Assembly: GCF_000153305.1 (NCBI RefSeq)
Contig: NZ_CH724108.1
Coordinates: 452,267 to 498,076, forward strand
DNA: 45,810 nucleotides
Source of the DNA: Oceanicola granulosus HTCC2516
Lineage (GTDB): Bacteria > Pseudomonadota > Alphaproteobacteria > Rhodobacterales > Rhodobacteraceae
Direction of reading: 5' to 3'
Numbering within the stretch: the first letter of the stretch is position 1; each line of letters opens with the position of its first letter. The position numbers and the translations under genes are program-made. Below are positions 7,672-16,542 of the stretch, piece after piece. Under the pieces are notes generated by a model. The model did no database searches, was not told the DNA's origin, and was given only the letters and a program-made list of their open reading frames with translations.

Positions 7672-8636
7672 ACATCGACCGCATCCGCGCCGCCGCCGAC
7701 CGCCTCGCCGGCCACGCGCGGCAGACCCCGCTGCTGTCCTCGCCGTTCCTCGACGAGATCGCCGGGCGGCGCGTGCTGGTGAAGGCCGAGTGCCTGCAGC
7801 ACACCGGCTCGTTCAAGTTCCGCGGCGGCTATGCCGCCCTGTCCGCCCTCTCCGAGGCGGCGCGGGCTCGCGGGGTGATGGCCTATTCGAGCGGCAACCA
7901 CGCGCAGGGCGTCGCGCTCGCGGCGCGGATGCACGGCGCGGCGGCCACCATCCTGATGCCGTCGGACGCGCCGCAGTTGAAGCTCGACAACACCCGCGCC
8001 CTCGGCGCCGAGGTCGTCACCTACGACCGCGCCAGCGAGGACCGCGACGCGCTCGGCGCCGCGCTCGCCGAGGAGCGCGGCCTGACGCTGGTGCGCCCCT
8101 ACGACGAGCCCGAGGTCATCGCGGGCCAGGGCACGCTCGGCCTCGAGCTGGCCCGGCAGGCCGCCAAGGCGGGGGTGGAGACGGGCGACGTGCTGGTCTG
8201 CTGCGGCGGCGGCGGGCTGACGTCGGGCGTCGCGCTGGCGCTCGAGGCGGAGGCGCCCGGCCTTCGGGTGCGCCCGGTCGAGCCGGAGGGCTTCGACGAC
8301 GTCACCCGCTCGCTCGCCGACCACGCCATCGCGCGCAACGCCGCCACCGCCGGCTCGATCTGCGACGCCATCGTCACCCCGAGCCCCGGCGAGCTGACCT
8401 TCCCGATCATGGATCGCCTCTGCGGCCCCGGCCTCGTCGTCAGCGACGAGGAGGCGCTGCGCGCGGTGGCGCGGGCCTTCCAGCGGCTGAAGATCGTCGT
8501 CGAGCCGGGCGGCGCCGTCGCCCTCGCGGCGGCGCTGTTCCGCCCCGAGGCGGTGCAGGGCGACGCGGTGATCGTCGTCTGCACCGGCGGCAATGTCGAC
8601 GCCGCCCTCTTCGCCCGCGCCCTCGAGACGCTCTGA
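7668..8636 (+). CDS. Threonine/serine dehydratase (PLP-dependent)
   Basis: This fold type II PLP enzyme deaminates L-threonine or L-serine to 2-oxobutyrate or pyruvate. The 322-residue protein has the PLP lysine K50 in GSFKFRGG, the SSGNHAQG substrate loop at 74-81 and the phosphate-binding CCGGGGLTSG at 178-187. There is no C-terminal ACT/regulatory domain, so it is not the feedback-regulated biosynthetic IlvA form. Serine racemase or hydroxyaspartate dehydratase activity is possible within the same family. It overlaps the hydrolase gene by ATGA. Confidence 0.93.
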   Translation: MNIDRIRAAADRLAGHARQTPLLSSPFLDEIAGRRVLVKAECLQHTGSFKFRGGYAALSALSEAARARGVMAYSSGNHAQGVALAARMHGAAATILMPSDAPQLKLDNTRALGAEVVTYDRASEDRDALGAALAEERGLTLVRPYDEPEVIAGQGTLGLELARQAAKAGVETGDVLVCCGGGGLTSGVALALEAEAPGLRVRPVEPEGFDDVTRSLADHAIARNAATAGSICDAIVTPSPGELTFPIMDRLCGPGLVVSDEEALRAVARAFQRLKIVVEPGGAVALAAALFRPEAVQGDAVIVVCTGGNVDAALFARALETL

Positions 8637-8708
8637 TCTGCGGAAAACCATCCTGATCGGCGCGGACGGCCTTGCCGGCATGCGGGATTGCACGCTCGCA
8701 TCCAGCCG

Positions 8709-8737
8709 TTGACAAGTGCCCCGACGTGATGTTTTGT
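8709..8737 (+). promoter_or_regulatory. Candidate pcaD promoter
   Basis: A consensus TTGACA (8709-8714) is followed after 17 nt by TTTTGT (8732-8737). It lies in the 231-base gap before pcaD and would give a leader of about 125 nt. Confidence 0.5.
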
Positions 8738-8804
8738 CGCAGCCTCAGGGAGGAGGGTCAGCCTGCTCCGGACGCCCATCCGGGGCGGAGGAGCGCTGGC
8801 CATG

Positions 8805-8843
8805 ACGGTTCGGGCCGCGCCGAGGCGCGAGGGCCCGGACCGT
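8805..8843 (+). promoter_or_regulatory. Stable hairpin in the pcaD leader
   Basis: ACGGTTCGGGCC (8805-8816) pairs with GGCCCGGACCGT (8832-8843), 12 pairs with one A-to-G wobble-type mismatch. The 15-nt apical part can itself fold. It ends 24 bases before the pcaD start and could affect translation or transcript stability. Confidence 0.35.
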
Positions 8844-8867
8844 TCACCACCAGACCGGGAGACCTCC

Positions 8868-9668
8868 ATGGCCGAGCACCGCATCCAGCACGGGGAGGCG
8901 ACGCTCTTCGCCCGCACCGACGGCGTCGACGACCCGACCGCCCCCACGATCCTGTTCGCCAACTCCCTGGGCACCGACCTGTCGATCTGGGACGACGTGC
9001 TCCCGCGCCTGCCCGACAGCCTGCGCATCGTGCGCTTCGACAAGCGCGGCCACGGCCGCTCCTCCGTGCCGCCCGCGCCCTACGCGATGGGCAAGCTGAT
9101 CTCTGACGCCGAGGCGGTCTGCGATGCGCTCGAGGTGCGCGACGCCGTCGTCGTCGGCCTGTCCATCGGCGGCATCATCGCCCAGGGGCTCGCGGTCAAG
9201 CGGCACGACATCGTCCGCGCGATCGTGCTCTCCAACACCGCCGCCAAGATCGGCACCCGCGCCACGTGGGACGAGCGCATCGCCACCGTCCGGACGCAGG
9301 GGCTCGACGGGCTGGTCGACGCGGTGATGGAGCGCTGGTTCTCCCGCCCCTTCCGCGAGAGCCCCGAGATCGAACGCTGGCGCGCGCTGTTCCTGTCGAC
9401 GCCGCCCGAGGGCTACATCGGCTGCTGCGCCGCCATCTCGCACACCGACTTCTACACGCCCACCGCCGCGCTGCGCCTGCCCACGCTCGGCATCGCCGGC
9501 AGCGAGGACGGCGCCACGCCGCCCGACCTCGTGCGCGAGACCACGGACCTCGTCCCCGGCTCGAAGTTCGAGCTGATGCGCGGCGTCGGCCACATTCCCT
9601 GCGTCGAGCAGCCCGAGGCCTACGCCCGCCTCCTCACCCGCTTCCTGACCGACATCGCCCACCCGTAG
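8868..9668 (+). CDS. pcaD: 3-oxoadipate enol-lactonase
   Basis: PcaD hydrolyses 3-oxoadipate enol-lactone in the beta-ketoadipate pathway for protocatechuate and catechol. The 266-residue alpha/beta hydrolase has S99 in GLSIGG, an acidic residue in GIAGSEDGATPPD and H242 in GVGHIPCVEQPEAY. The N-terminal part FANSLGTDLSIWDDVL is typical of PcaD. A longer frame starting at 8802 exists. The ATG at 8868 is preferred because GGGAGA precedes it and the family homology starts there. No other pca gene is in the window, so the gene is an orphan here. Its TAG stop lies inside the GTAG of a REP element. Confidence 0.85.
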   Translation: MAEHRIQHGEATLFARTDGVDDPTAPTILFANSLGTDLSIWDDVLPRLPDSLRIVRFDKRGHGRSSVPPAPYAMGKLISDAEAVCDALEVRDAVVVGLSIGGIIAQGLAVKRHDIVRAIVLSNTAAKIGTRATWDERIATVRTQGLDGLVDAVMERWFSRPFRESPEIERWRALFLSTPPEGYIGCCAAISHTDFYTPTAALRLPTLGIAGSEDGATPPDLVRETTDLVPGSKFELMRGVGHIPCVEQPEAYARLLTRFLTDIAHP

Positions 9669-9690
9669 GGTGCGCATTCATTGCGCACCC
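9665..9690 (+). repeat. REP element copy 1 (GTAG plus hairpin)
   Basis: GTAG at 9665-9668 is followed by the 8-bp stem GGGTGCGC (9668-9675) / GCGCACCC (9683-9690) with loop ATTCATT. The TAG of the REP is the stop codon of pcaD. Confidence 0.75.
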
Positions 9691-9699
9691 ACCGGCTCC

Positions 9700-9725
9700 G
9701 TAGGGTGCGCATTCATCGCGCACCC
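9700..9725 (+). repeat. REP element copy 2 (GTAG plus hairpin)
   Basis: This is a direct copy of the preceding element 35 bases downstream, with one loop difference (ATTCATC). GGGTGCGC (9703-9710) pairs with GCGCACCC (9718-9725). Together the pair probably serves as a bidirectional terminator between the convergent pcaD and ileS. Confidence 0.75.
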
Positions 9726-9736
9726 CCACGCCCCGA

Positions 9737-12653
9737 TCAACCGTCAGACAACGCCGCGTCGCACCGCGCACAGGTGCCCGGATGCCTGTGGTTGCCCACG
9801 TCCGGCAGGATCTTCCAGCACCGCTGGCACTTCTCGCCATCGGCTTTTTCGAAGACCACGCCCACGCCGGACACCTCCGGCAGGCGGAACGCCTCGGCCG
9901 GGGCGGGATCGGTGGTGAGGTAGACGCCGGAGGTGATGCAGATGTCGTCGAAGGCCACGGACCGCAGCGCCTCGAGCGTCTCCGCGCTTTCCACGTGCAC
10001 CACCGGCGCGGCCTCGAGCGAGGCGCCGATGGTCTTGTCGGCGCGCTGCACCTCGAGCGCCGCCGTCACCGCGCGACGCACCCGGCGCACCTCGGACCAC
10101 TTCGCCGCCAGCGCCTCGTCGCGCCAGTCGGCCGGGGTGTTCGGGGATGTCGACGAGGTGCACGGAGCTCTCCTCGCCCGGGTACCGCTCGAGCCAGACC
10201 TCCTCCATCGTGAAGACGAGCACCGGCGCGAGCCAGGTCGTCAGGCGGTGGAACAGCAGGTCGAGCACGGTGCGCGCGGCACGGCGGCGGGCGGTGTCGC
10301 CGTCGCAGTAGAGCGCGTCCTTCCGGATGTCGAAGTAGAAGGCCGACAGTTCCAGCGTGCAGAAGTTGAACAGCCGCTGCACGACGCCCTGGAAGTCGAA
10401 CGAGGCGTAGCCCGCGCGCACCTCCGCGTCGAGCTCGCTCAGCCGGTGCAGCACCCAGCGCTCGAGCTCGGGCATGTCCTCGGGCGCGGTGCGGTCGCTC
10501 TCCTCGAAGTGCGCCAGCGCGCCGAGCAGGAAGCGCATCGTGTTGCGCAGGCGGCGGTAGCTGTCGGCGACCCCCTTCAGGATCTCGGGCCCGATGCGCT
10601 GATCGGCGGTGTAGTCGACCTGCGCCACCCAGAGCCGCAGGATATCGGCCCCGTACTGCTTGATGACGTCGTCGGGCGCCACGGTGTTGCCGAGGCTCTT
10701 GGACATCTTGTTGCCCTTGGCGTCGAGCGTGAAGCCGGCGGTGACGACGTTGCGGTAGGGCGCACGCCCGATGGTGCCGCAGGCCTGCAGCAGCGACGAG
10801 TGGAACCAGCCGCGATGCTGGTCGGTGCCCTCGAGGTAGACGTCGGCGATGCCGTCCTCGGTGCCGTCGTCGCGGTCGCGCAGCACGAAGGCATGGGTCG
10901 AGCCGGAATCGAACCAGACGTCGAGGATGTCGAACACCTGCCGATACTCGGCCGGGTCGACGACGCCCTCGAGGAACCGCTCCTTGGCTCCCTCGGCATA
11001 CCACGCGTCCGCGCCCTCGGACTCGAAGGCCTCGAGCACCCGCTGGTTGACCTTTTCCGACCGCAACAGGAAATCCGGCGCGTCGGGACGGGTGTTTTCC
11101 TTCACGAAACACGTCAGCGGCACGCCCCAGGCCCGCTGGCGCGAGAGCACCCAGTCGGGCCGGGCCTCGATCATCGAGTAGAGCCGGTTGCGCCCCGAGC
11201 GCGGCGTCCACTCGACCCTGTCGATGGCCGTCAGCGCGCGCTCGCGGATGGTCCTGCCCAGCGCGTCCTGCCCGTCGCCCACCTCGCGGTCGATGGCGGC
11301 GAACCATTGCGGCGTGTTGCGGTAGATCAGCGGCGCCTTGGAGCGCCACGAGTGCGGGTAGGAATGCTTGATCTTGCCCCGCGCCAGCAGGCCGCCCGCG
11401 GCGACGAGCGCGTCGATGACCGCCTTGTTGGCGTCGCCCTCCTTGCCGTTCGGCTTGAGGATGCGCTTGCCGCCGAAGAGCGGCAGGTCGGCGCGGAAGG
11501 CGCCGTCCTCGTCGACGTTGTAGGTGATGACCTCGCTCAGCATGCCGAGATCGCGGTAGAGCTCGAACTCGTCCATCCCGTGGCTCGGCGCGCAGTGGAC
11601 GAAGCCCGTGCCGTCCTCGTCCGACACGAACGGCGCGGCGCGGAAGTCGCGCGGCGCGTCCCACTCGCCCTCGCCGCCCTCGATTCCGGCCAGCGGGTGC
11701 GCCAGCGACAGCCCGGCCAGCTCCTCGGCGGTGACGTCGCGGACGCGGGTATACTGCCCCTCCTCGAGCCGCGCGCGGGCGAACATGTCGCCCGCCAGCT
11801 TGTCGGCCACGAGGAAGCGCTCGCCGACGCTCGCCCAGCATTCCTCGGGCGTGTCCGTCACCTCGTAGAGCCCGTAGGCGATGTCGGCGCCGAAGACGAC
11901 GGCCTTGTTCGACGGGATCGTCCAGGGCGTCGTGGTCCAGATCACCACGCGCGCGTCCCTGAGGTCGCCTTCGGTCAGCACCGGGAATTTCACCCAGATC
12001 GTGAAGCTCTCCTTGTCGTGGTACTCGACCTCCGCCTCGGCCAGCGCCGTCTTCTCGATGGGCGACCACATGACGGGCTTGGAGCCCTGGTAGAGCGTCC
12101 CGTTCATCAGGAACTTCATGAACTCGCCCGCGATCACCCGCTCGGCGTGGAAGTCCATCGTCAGGTAGGGCATGTCCCAGCAGCCCGTGACGCCCAGCCG
12201 CTTGAACTCCTCGCGCTGCACGTCGACCCAGCCGGCGGCGAAGTCGCGGCATTCCTGCCGGAACTCGAGCACCGGCACCTCGTCCTTGTCCTGCCCCTTC
12301 TGGCGGTACTTCTCCTCGATCTTCCACTCGATCGGCAGGCCGTGGCAATCCCAGCCGGGGATGTAGCGCGCGTCGCGGCCCATCATCTGGTGCGAGCGCA
12401 CGACCATGTCCTTGAGCACCTTGTTCAGCGCGTGGCCGATATGGAGGTGGCCGTTGGCGTAGGGGGGGCCGTCGTGGAGCGTGAAGGGCGTGCGGCCCTC
12501 CTTTTCGCGCAGCCGCTCGTAGACGCCGATGCGCTCCCAGCGGGCGAGCCAGTCGGGCTCGCGCTTGGGCAGGCCGGCGCGCATCGGGAAGTCGGTGCGG
12601 GGGAGGTTGAGGGTGTCCTTGTAGTCGGGCTCGGTGACGGTCTCGGCGCACAT
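9737..12653 (-). CDS. ileS: Isoleucyl-tRNA synthetase with a one-base frameshift
   Basis: IleRS charges tRNA-Ile and edits misactivated valine. The class I signatures are intact: HIGH in GHLHIGHAL at residues 71-74 and KMSKS at about 649-653, with the CP1 editing domain between them. After VDIPE near codon 838 the frame runs into Arg/Gly-rich nonsense. The true C-terminus continues in the next frame with PADWRDEALAAKWSEV, the anticodon-binding region and the zinc finger CQRCW / CARC, stopping at 9737. One extra base at about 10139 explains it. Corrected length is about 971 residues, normal for the family. The start at 12653 has GAAGGAG upstream. Since ileS is normally essential, an assembly or sequencing indel is more likely than a true pseudogene. 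Confidence 0.9.
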
Positions 12654-12862
12654 GGGGCGAGGCTCCTTCAGGGGATCTCGGGCATAACGGGATTGGGGAG
12701 TAGAGTGCGGCGGCAGCAAGCGCAACGCCTTGGCCGGCGGGTCTGGGGCTCAGACCGCCGGGGTGCTAATTCGAATGCGCAGCGCACGGAACATGGCCGC
12801 GGACGTACCGCCGCGCCGACGCGGGGTCAATGGGCGCGCGGTCGGGGGCGGTGGCTGGAGGG

Positions 12863-13867
12863 TCAGTCGCGCTGCCCGAACAGGCCCGTCAGCGCCCGCC
12901 GCACCAGCGCCGTCACCGACGGGCGCGCCACCGCGTGAAACGGCAGCGGCCGGCAGACCTCCATCGCCGCCACCCCCACCCGCGCGGTCAGCGCGCCGTT
13001 GACCACGCCCTCGCCGAAGCGGCGCGAGACCTTCGCCAGCAGCCCGCCCCCGGCGATCGAGTTGATGAGGTCGTCGCCCACCGCCACCGCGCCGGTGGCC
13101 ACGAGGTGGGTGAAGACCGTCCGCGTCAGCCGCCACGAGCTGAGCCCGCCCGAGCGCCCGCCGTAGACCTCGGCGATCCGCCTTATCATCCGCAGGTTCG
13201 ACGTCAGCGCCGCGACGACATCGGCCAGTGCCAGCGGCACCACCGCCGTCACCGTCGCCACCTGCCGCGCCGCCGCCTCGACCTCGCGCATCGCCCGCGC
13301 ATCGAGCGGCGCGAGCAGCTCCGCCTCCGCCAGCCCGAGCAGCCCGTCGGCGTCGAGCAGGTCGTCGCGCCGCTCGCGCAGGGCGGCCCGGCCCCACTCG
13401 GTGTCGGCGCGGTGGGCGTAGAGGGCGGTCAGCTGGTCGACCACCTTGCGCGCCATGGCGAGATCGCGCGCCGCGATGGCCTCGGCGGCGTCGCGGTGGA
13501 TGTCGTCGAGCCGCTTCAGCCGGTGGAACGCCGCAAGCTCGCGCACCGCCAGCGCCAGCGCCACCAGCACGAACGCCCCGATCAGCGCCGCCGCGATCCA
13601 CCCCAGCAGCGGCGCGCCTGCGAGCAGGTTCGCGACGAACCCCCAGGCCGCGACCGAGAGGACGAGCCCGAGGATGCCCAGCAGCAGCGACCAGAACCAC
13701 TTCACCAGCGGCGAGCGCGGGCGGGCGGCGAAGGTCGCGGCCTGCACCATCGCCGCGCCCTGCGGCAGGCCGGTGTCGTCGGGCACCGGCGCGGCATCGG
13801 CCGGCGACGGCGCGAACCCGCTGTCCCCGAGGTCGATCAGGACGGGTCCATCCCGGCGCTCAGGCAT
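12863..13867 (-). CDS. UPF0283/TIGR01620-type membrane protein (YcjF-like)
   Basis: This is a conserved inner-membrane protein of unknown function, usually encoded next to the YcjX GTPase, as here. From the ATG at 13867 it has 334 residues. A variable Pro/Asp-rich N-terminus is followed by two strong transmembrane segments (WFWSLLLGILGLVLSVAAW and the WIAAALIGAFVLVALALAV region). The cytoplasmic C-terminal domain (DUF697-like) contains VPLALADVVAALTSNLRMIRRIAEVYGG, quoted here only as a landmark region. A TTG at 13897 in the same frame is an alternative start. The frame stays open back to the ycjX stop, which makes the exact start uncertain. Confidence 0.85.
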   Translation of the reverse strand: MPERRDGPVLIDLGDSGFAPSPADAAPVPDDTGLPQGAAMVQAATFAARPRSPLVKWFWSLLLGILGLVLSVAAWGFVANLLAGAPLLGWIAAALIGAFVLVALALAVRELAAFHRLKRLDDIHRDAAEAIAARDLAMARKVVDQLTALYAHRADTEWGRAALRERRDDLLDADGLLGLAEAELLAPLDARAMREVEAAARQVATVTAVVPLALADVVAALTSNLRMIRRIAEVYGGRSGGLSSWRLTRTVFTHLVATGAVAVGDDLINSIAGGGLLAKVSRRFGEGVVNGALTARVGVAAMEVCRPLPFHAVARPSVTALVRRALTGLFGQRD

Positions 13868-13958
13868 CAAAGCCGCCGTCTGGTTCGAAATGTGCAAGAA
13901 CCGCGCAGATGCAGGCCGCAGTTTGCCGCCCGAGATCGCGAATGTGCATCCCGCTCAT
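13860..13958 (-). CDS. Possible 32-codon ORF between ycjX and the YcjF-like gene
   Basis: A 32-residue frame starts on an ATG overlapping the ycjX TGA (ATGA) with GGGGGAT upstream. Its TGA overlaps the likely start of the next gene (ATGCCTGA). The peptide begins [12 protein letters not shown] and contains two cysteines (ACIC) and an acidic end. Two AATGTGCA direct repeats on the plus strand lie about 50 bp apart here. It could be a coupling leader peptide or chance. No homologue is recognised. Confidence 0.3.
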   Translation of the reverse strand: MSGMHIRDLGRQTAACICAVLAHFEPDGGFDA

Positions 13959-15370
13959 AGCCGATCCCCCAGCAGGAACTGCGCCGCCCGGTCGAGGCGG
14001 ATGTGCGGCGGCCCTTCGCCCGACCGCAGCTCGAGCGGTGCCGGCGCGAAACGCATGATCCCGTAATCGGCATCGAGCCAGCGCTCCGAGCCGTCCCGCG
14101 CCGGCGCCAGCAGCCGGTTCGGATCGCGCGGCAGCTGCCCCGGGTAGAACGCGGCTTGCTTGCCGCTGTCCGCCAGCCGCCCGCGCACCACGTCGAGCGT
14201 CCGCCCCTCGTGCTCGACCCGATCCTCGACCGTGGTACGCAGCGCCGCGATGGCCATCGCGCCCGTCTTCGCGCCGGCGAAGTCGGCCCGGTCGCGCGCG
14301 TCGCGCAGCAGCGCCTCGGCGATTGCGGTGAGCTCGTCGTGCTGGCTGTGGTGCAGGTGGTCGGCCTTGGTCGCCGCGAACAGGATCCGCTCGACACGGC
14401 GCCCCTGGAACAGGCGCGTCAGGAACGAATTGCGACCGGGCTGGAACGCCGACAGGATGTCGGCCAGCGCGCGGCGCATGTCCTCGACGGCGCGTGGCCC
14501 GGCGTGAATGGCGCCCAGCACGTCGACCAGCACGACCTGACGGTCGATGCGGGAAAAATGCTCCGAGAAAAACGGTTTGATAACGTTTCGCTTGTACGAG
14601 TCGTACCGTCGCTCGAACTCGCGCCAGAGAGACCGCCGCGGCACGGTCTCGGGGCGGGCGAGCGGCGCGAACGTCAGAACGGGAGATCCTTCGAGATCCC
14701 CGGGCAGGAGGAACCGCCCCGGGGTGCAGTCCGACCAGCCGTTGCGCCGCGCGGTCTGCAGATAATCGGCATAGGCATCGGCAAGCCCGCGCGCCGCGGT
14801 CTCGTCCAGCTCGCCCGCGGCCTCGGTCGCGGCGGCACGGGCGAGGTAGGCCCGCGCCTCGTCCCGCCCCTCGATCCGCGCCAGCGTCTCGCGCGACCAG
14901 GTGGCGTAGTCGCGCTCGAGCAGGCCGAGATCGAGCAGCCACTCGCCAGGGTAGTCGACGATGTCGAGATGCACCGTGCGCGGCCGCTGCAGCCCGGCCA
15001 GCAGCCCCGACGGCTGAACCTGCAGCGACAGGCGCAGCTCCGAGATCCGCCGCGTCCCCTCGGGCCAGTGCGGCGCCGGCGAGGTCAGCGCGGCCAGGTG
15101 ATCCTCGTATTCGAAGCGGGGGATGGTGTCGTCGGGCTGGGGCTGCAGGTAGGCCGAGCGGATCGCGCCGCTCTGCGCGGCGACGAGCTGCGGCATCCGC
15201 CCCCGGTTCATCAGGTTCGCGACGAGCGACGTGATGAACACGGTCTTGCCCGCCCGGCTGAGCCCGGTCACGCCGAGCCGGATCACCGGATCGGAGAACG
15301 GCGCGGTCGCCATGTCGGCGACCGTCTCGACCCCGCGCGTGATGCCGTCCGCGATGGCGGTGATGACCAC
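13955..15370 (-). CDS. YcjX-like GTPase (DUF463)
   Basis: This is a P-loop NTPase of the YcjX family, a conserved stress-linked protein of uncertain role that occurs with the YcjF-like membrane partner. The 471-residue protein has Walker A GLSRAGKT at residues 36-43, a switch-like DYPGEW region and the [11 protein letters not shown] segment that follows. AATKADHL is an NKxD-like guanine-specificity motif (TKAD). The GTG at 15370 is chosen because no ATG fits and family similarity ([18 protein letters not shown]) begins there. The open frame continues upstream without homology. It overlaps the 32-codon frame and precedes the membrane partner. Confidence 0.88.
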   Translation of the reverse strand: MVITAIADGITRGVETVADMATAPFSDPVIRLGVTGLSRAGKTVFITSLVANLMNRGRMPQLVAAQSGAIRSAYLQPQPDDTIPRFEYEDHLAALTSPAPHWPEGTRRISELRLSLQVQPSGLLAGLQRPRTVHLDIVDYPGEWLLDLGLLERDYATWSRETLARIEGRDEARAYLARAAATEAAGELDETAARGLADAYADYLQTARRNGWSDCTPGRFLLPGDLEGSPVLTFAPLARPETVPRRSLWREFERRYDSYKRNVIKPFFSEHFSRIDRQVVLVDVLGAIHAGPRAVEDMRRALADILSAFQPGRNSFLTRLFQGRRVERILFAATKADHLHHSQHDELTAIAEALLRDARDRADFAGAKTGAMAIAALRTTVEDRVEHEGRTLDVVRGRLADSGKQAAFYPGQLPRDPNRLLAPARDGSERWLDADYGIMRFAPAPLELRSGEGPPHIRLDRAAQFLLGDRL

Positions 15371-15650
15371 GCCCTGCCCTTTCTCTCTTGCCTGCCCGCA
15401 AGATAGGCCGGCCCGGCGCGGATGTGTAGGGGACCGCCGCCTCCCCCCGGGACGCCTTGCGCTCGCGACAACCAGAGGACACGCCTCCACCGACCGCTGC
15501 CACCCTCGCACAGCGCCGGAGCTGCGCGCGCCGCCCCCTCCTCTGTCCTGCAAATATCCACCTCCCGCCTCATCCGCCTTCCGCACCGCCGCGAGCAGGG
15601 CACGCCCGCCTCCGCTTGCCTGCCCCCGCCGCATCCGCTACCGCCCCGCC
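15371..15650. other. Divergent, strongly C-rich leader region without a gene
   Basis: The 280 bases between ycjX and truA hold no convincing gene. The plus strand from about 15425 is rich in C and poor in G, with many CCNCC runs and few stable hairpins, resembling a Rho-utilisation (rut) type leader. No purine-rich ribosome binding site precedes truA. A GCAAATAT motif at about 15550 also occurs at about 5483. Confidence 0.4.
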
Positions 15651-16424
15651 ATGCCCCGCTACGCGCTCAAGGTGGAATACGACGGCGGCCCCTACGCGGG
15701 CTGGCAGCGCCAGGACGGGCCGGCGACGGTGCAGGGCGCGATCGAGGCCGCGCTCGCCAGGCTCGAGCCGGGCCCGCACACCATCGCCGCGGCTGGGCGG
15801 ACGGATGCGGGGGTGCACGGGCTCGGGCAGGTGGCGCAGGCCGATCTCGCCAAGGCGTGGGAGCCGTTCCGCCTCGCCGAGGCGCTGAACTACCACCTCA
15901 AGCCCGCGCCCATCGCCATCGTCGCCTGCGCCCGCGTCGCCGACGACTGGCACGCCCGCTTCTCGGCCAACGAGCGGCGCTACCTGTTCCGCCTCGTGGC
16001 GCGCCGGGCGCCGTTGCCGTTCGAGCGCGGGCAGGTCTGGAAGGTCAACCAGCCGCTCGACGCCGCCGCGATGCAGGCCGGGGCCGATCTGCTGGTCGGG
16101 CACCACGATTTCACCACCTTCCGCTCGTCGATCTGCCAGGCCGACAGCCCCGTGAAGACGCTCGACGAGCTTACCGTCGAGACCGTGACCCGCCCCGACG
16201 GCTACCCCGAATACCGCTTCCACGTCCGCGCCCGCTCGTTCCTGCACAACCAGGTCCGCAGCTTCGTCGGCACGCTCGAGCGCGTCGGCGCCGGCGCCTG
16301 GCCGCCGGAGCGGGTGGGCGAGGCGCTCGCGGCGCGCGAGCGGAAGGCCTGCGGGCCGGTGGCGCCGCCGCAGGGGCTCTACCTCGCCGCGGTCAAATAT
16401 CCGTCAGATCCCTTCGCCGACTGA
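15651..16424 (+). CDS. truA: tRNA pseudouridine(38-40) synthase
   Basis: TruA makes pseudouridine at positions 38-40 in the anticodon stem of tRNAs. The 257-residue protein starts with the family strand [19 protein letters not shown]. The catalytic aspartate is D52 in [14 protein letters not shown], and the C-terminal [13 protein letters not shown] motif is present. Length is normal. The ATG at 15651 is unambiguous from homology, yet no Shine-Dalgarno sequence precedes it because the upstream 15 bases are almost all C, so initiation may be leaderless or SD-independent. Confidence 0.96.
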   Translation: MPRYALKVEYDGGPYAGWQRQDGPATVQGAIEAALARLEPGPHTIAAAGRTDAGVHGLGQVAQADLAKAWEPFRLAEALNYHLKPAPIAIVACARVADDWHARFSANERRYLFRLVARRAPLPFERGQVWKVNQPLDAAAMQAGADLLVGHHDFTTFRSSICQADSPVKTLDELTVETVTRPDGYPEYRFHVRARSFLHNQVRSFVGTLERVGAGAWPPERVGEALAARERKACGPVAPPQGLYLAAVKYPSDPFAD

Positions 16425-16542
16425 CCTGCCAAGGCACCTTTGCCGCCACAAGCCGCTTTCTCCGCCTGCTGCCCTCCGTTATTGTCCGGCAACAGCCGGC
16501 GCGGCGACCGGCGGGTGACATGGCAGGCCGGGGGGCGATCGA

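Noticed and set aside
10130-10145. Programmed frameshifting as the explanation of ileS
   Set aside because: No typical slippery heptamer or stop-codon pause is present. A one-base indel in a C-run is simpler, so recoding is kept only as a remote option.
12654-12862. T-box or other riboswitch upstream of ileS
   Set aside because: No T-box core sequence or terminator/antiterminator pair was seen in the 209-base region, and T-boxes are not usual in this group.
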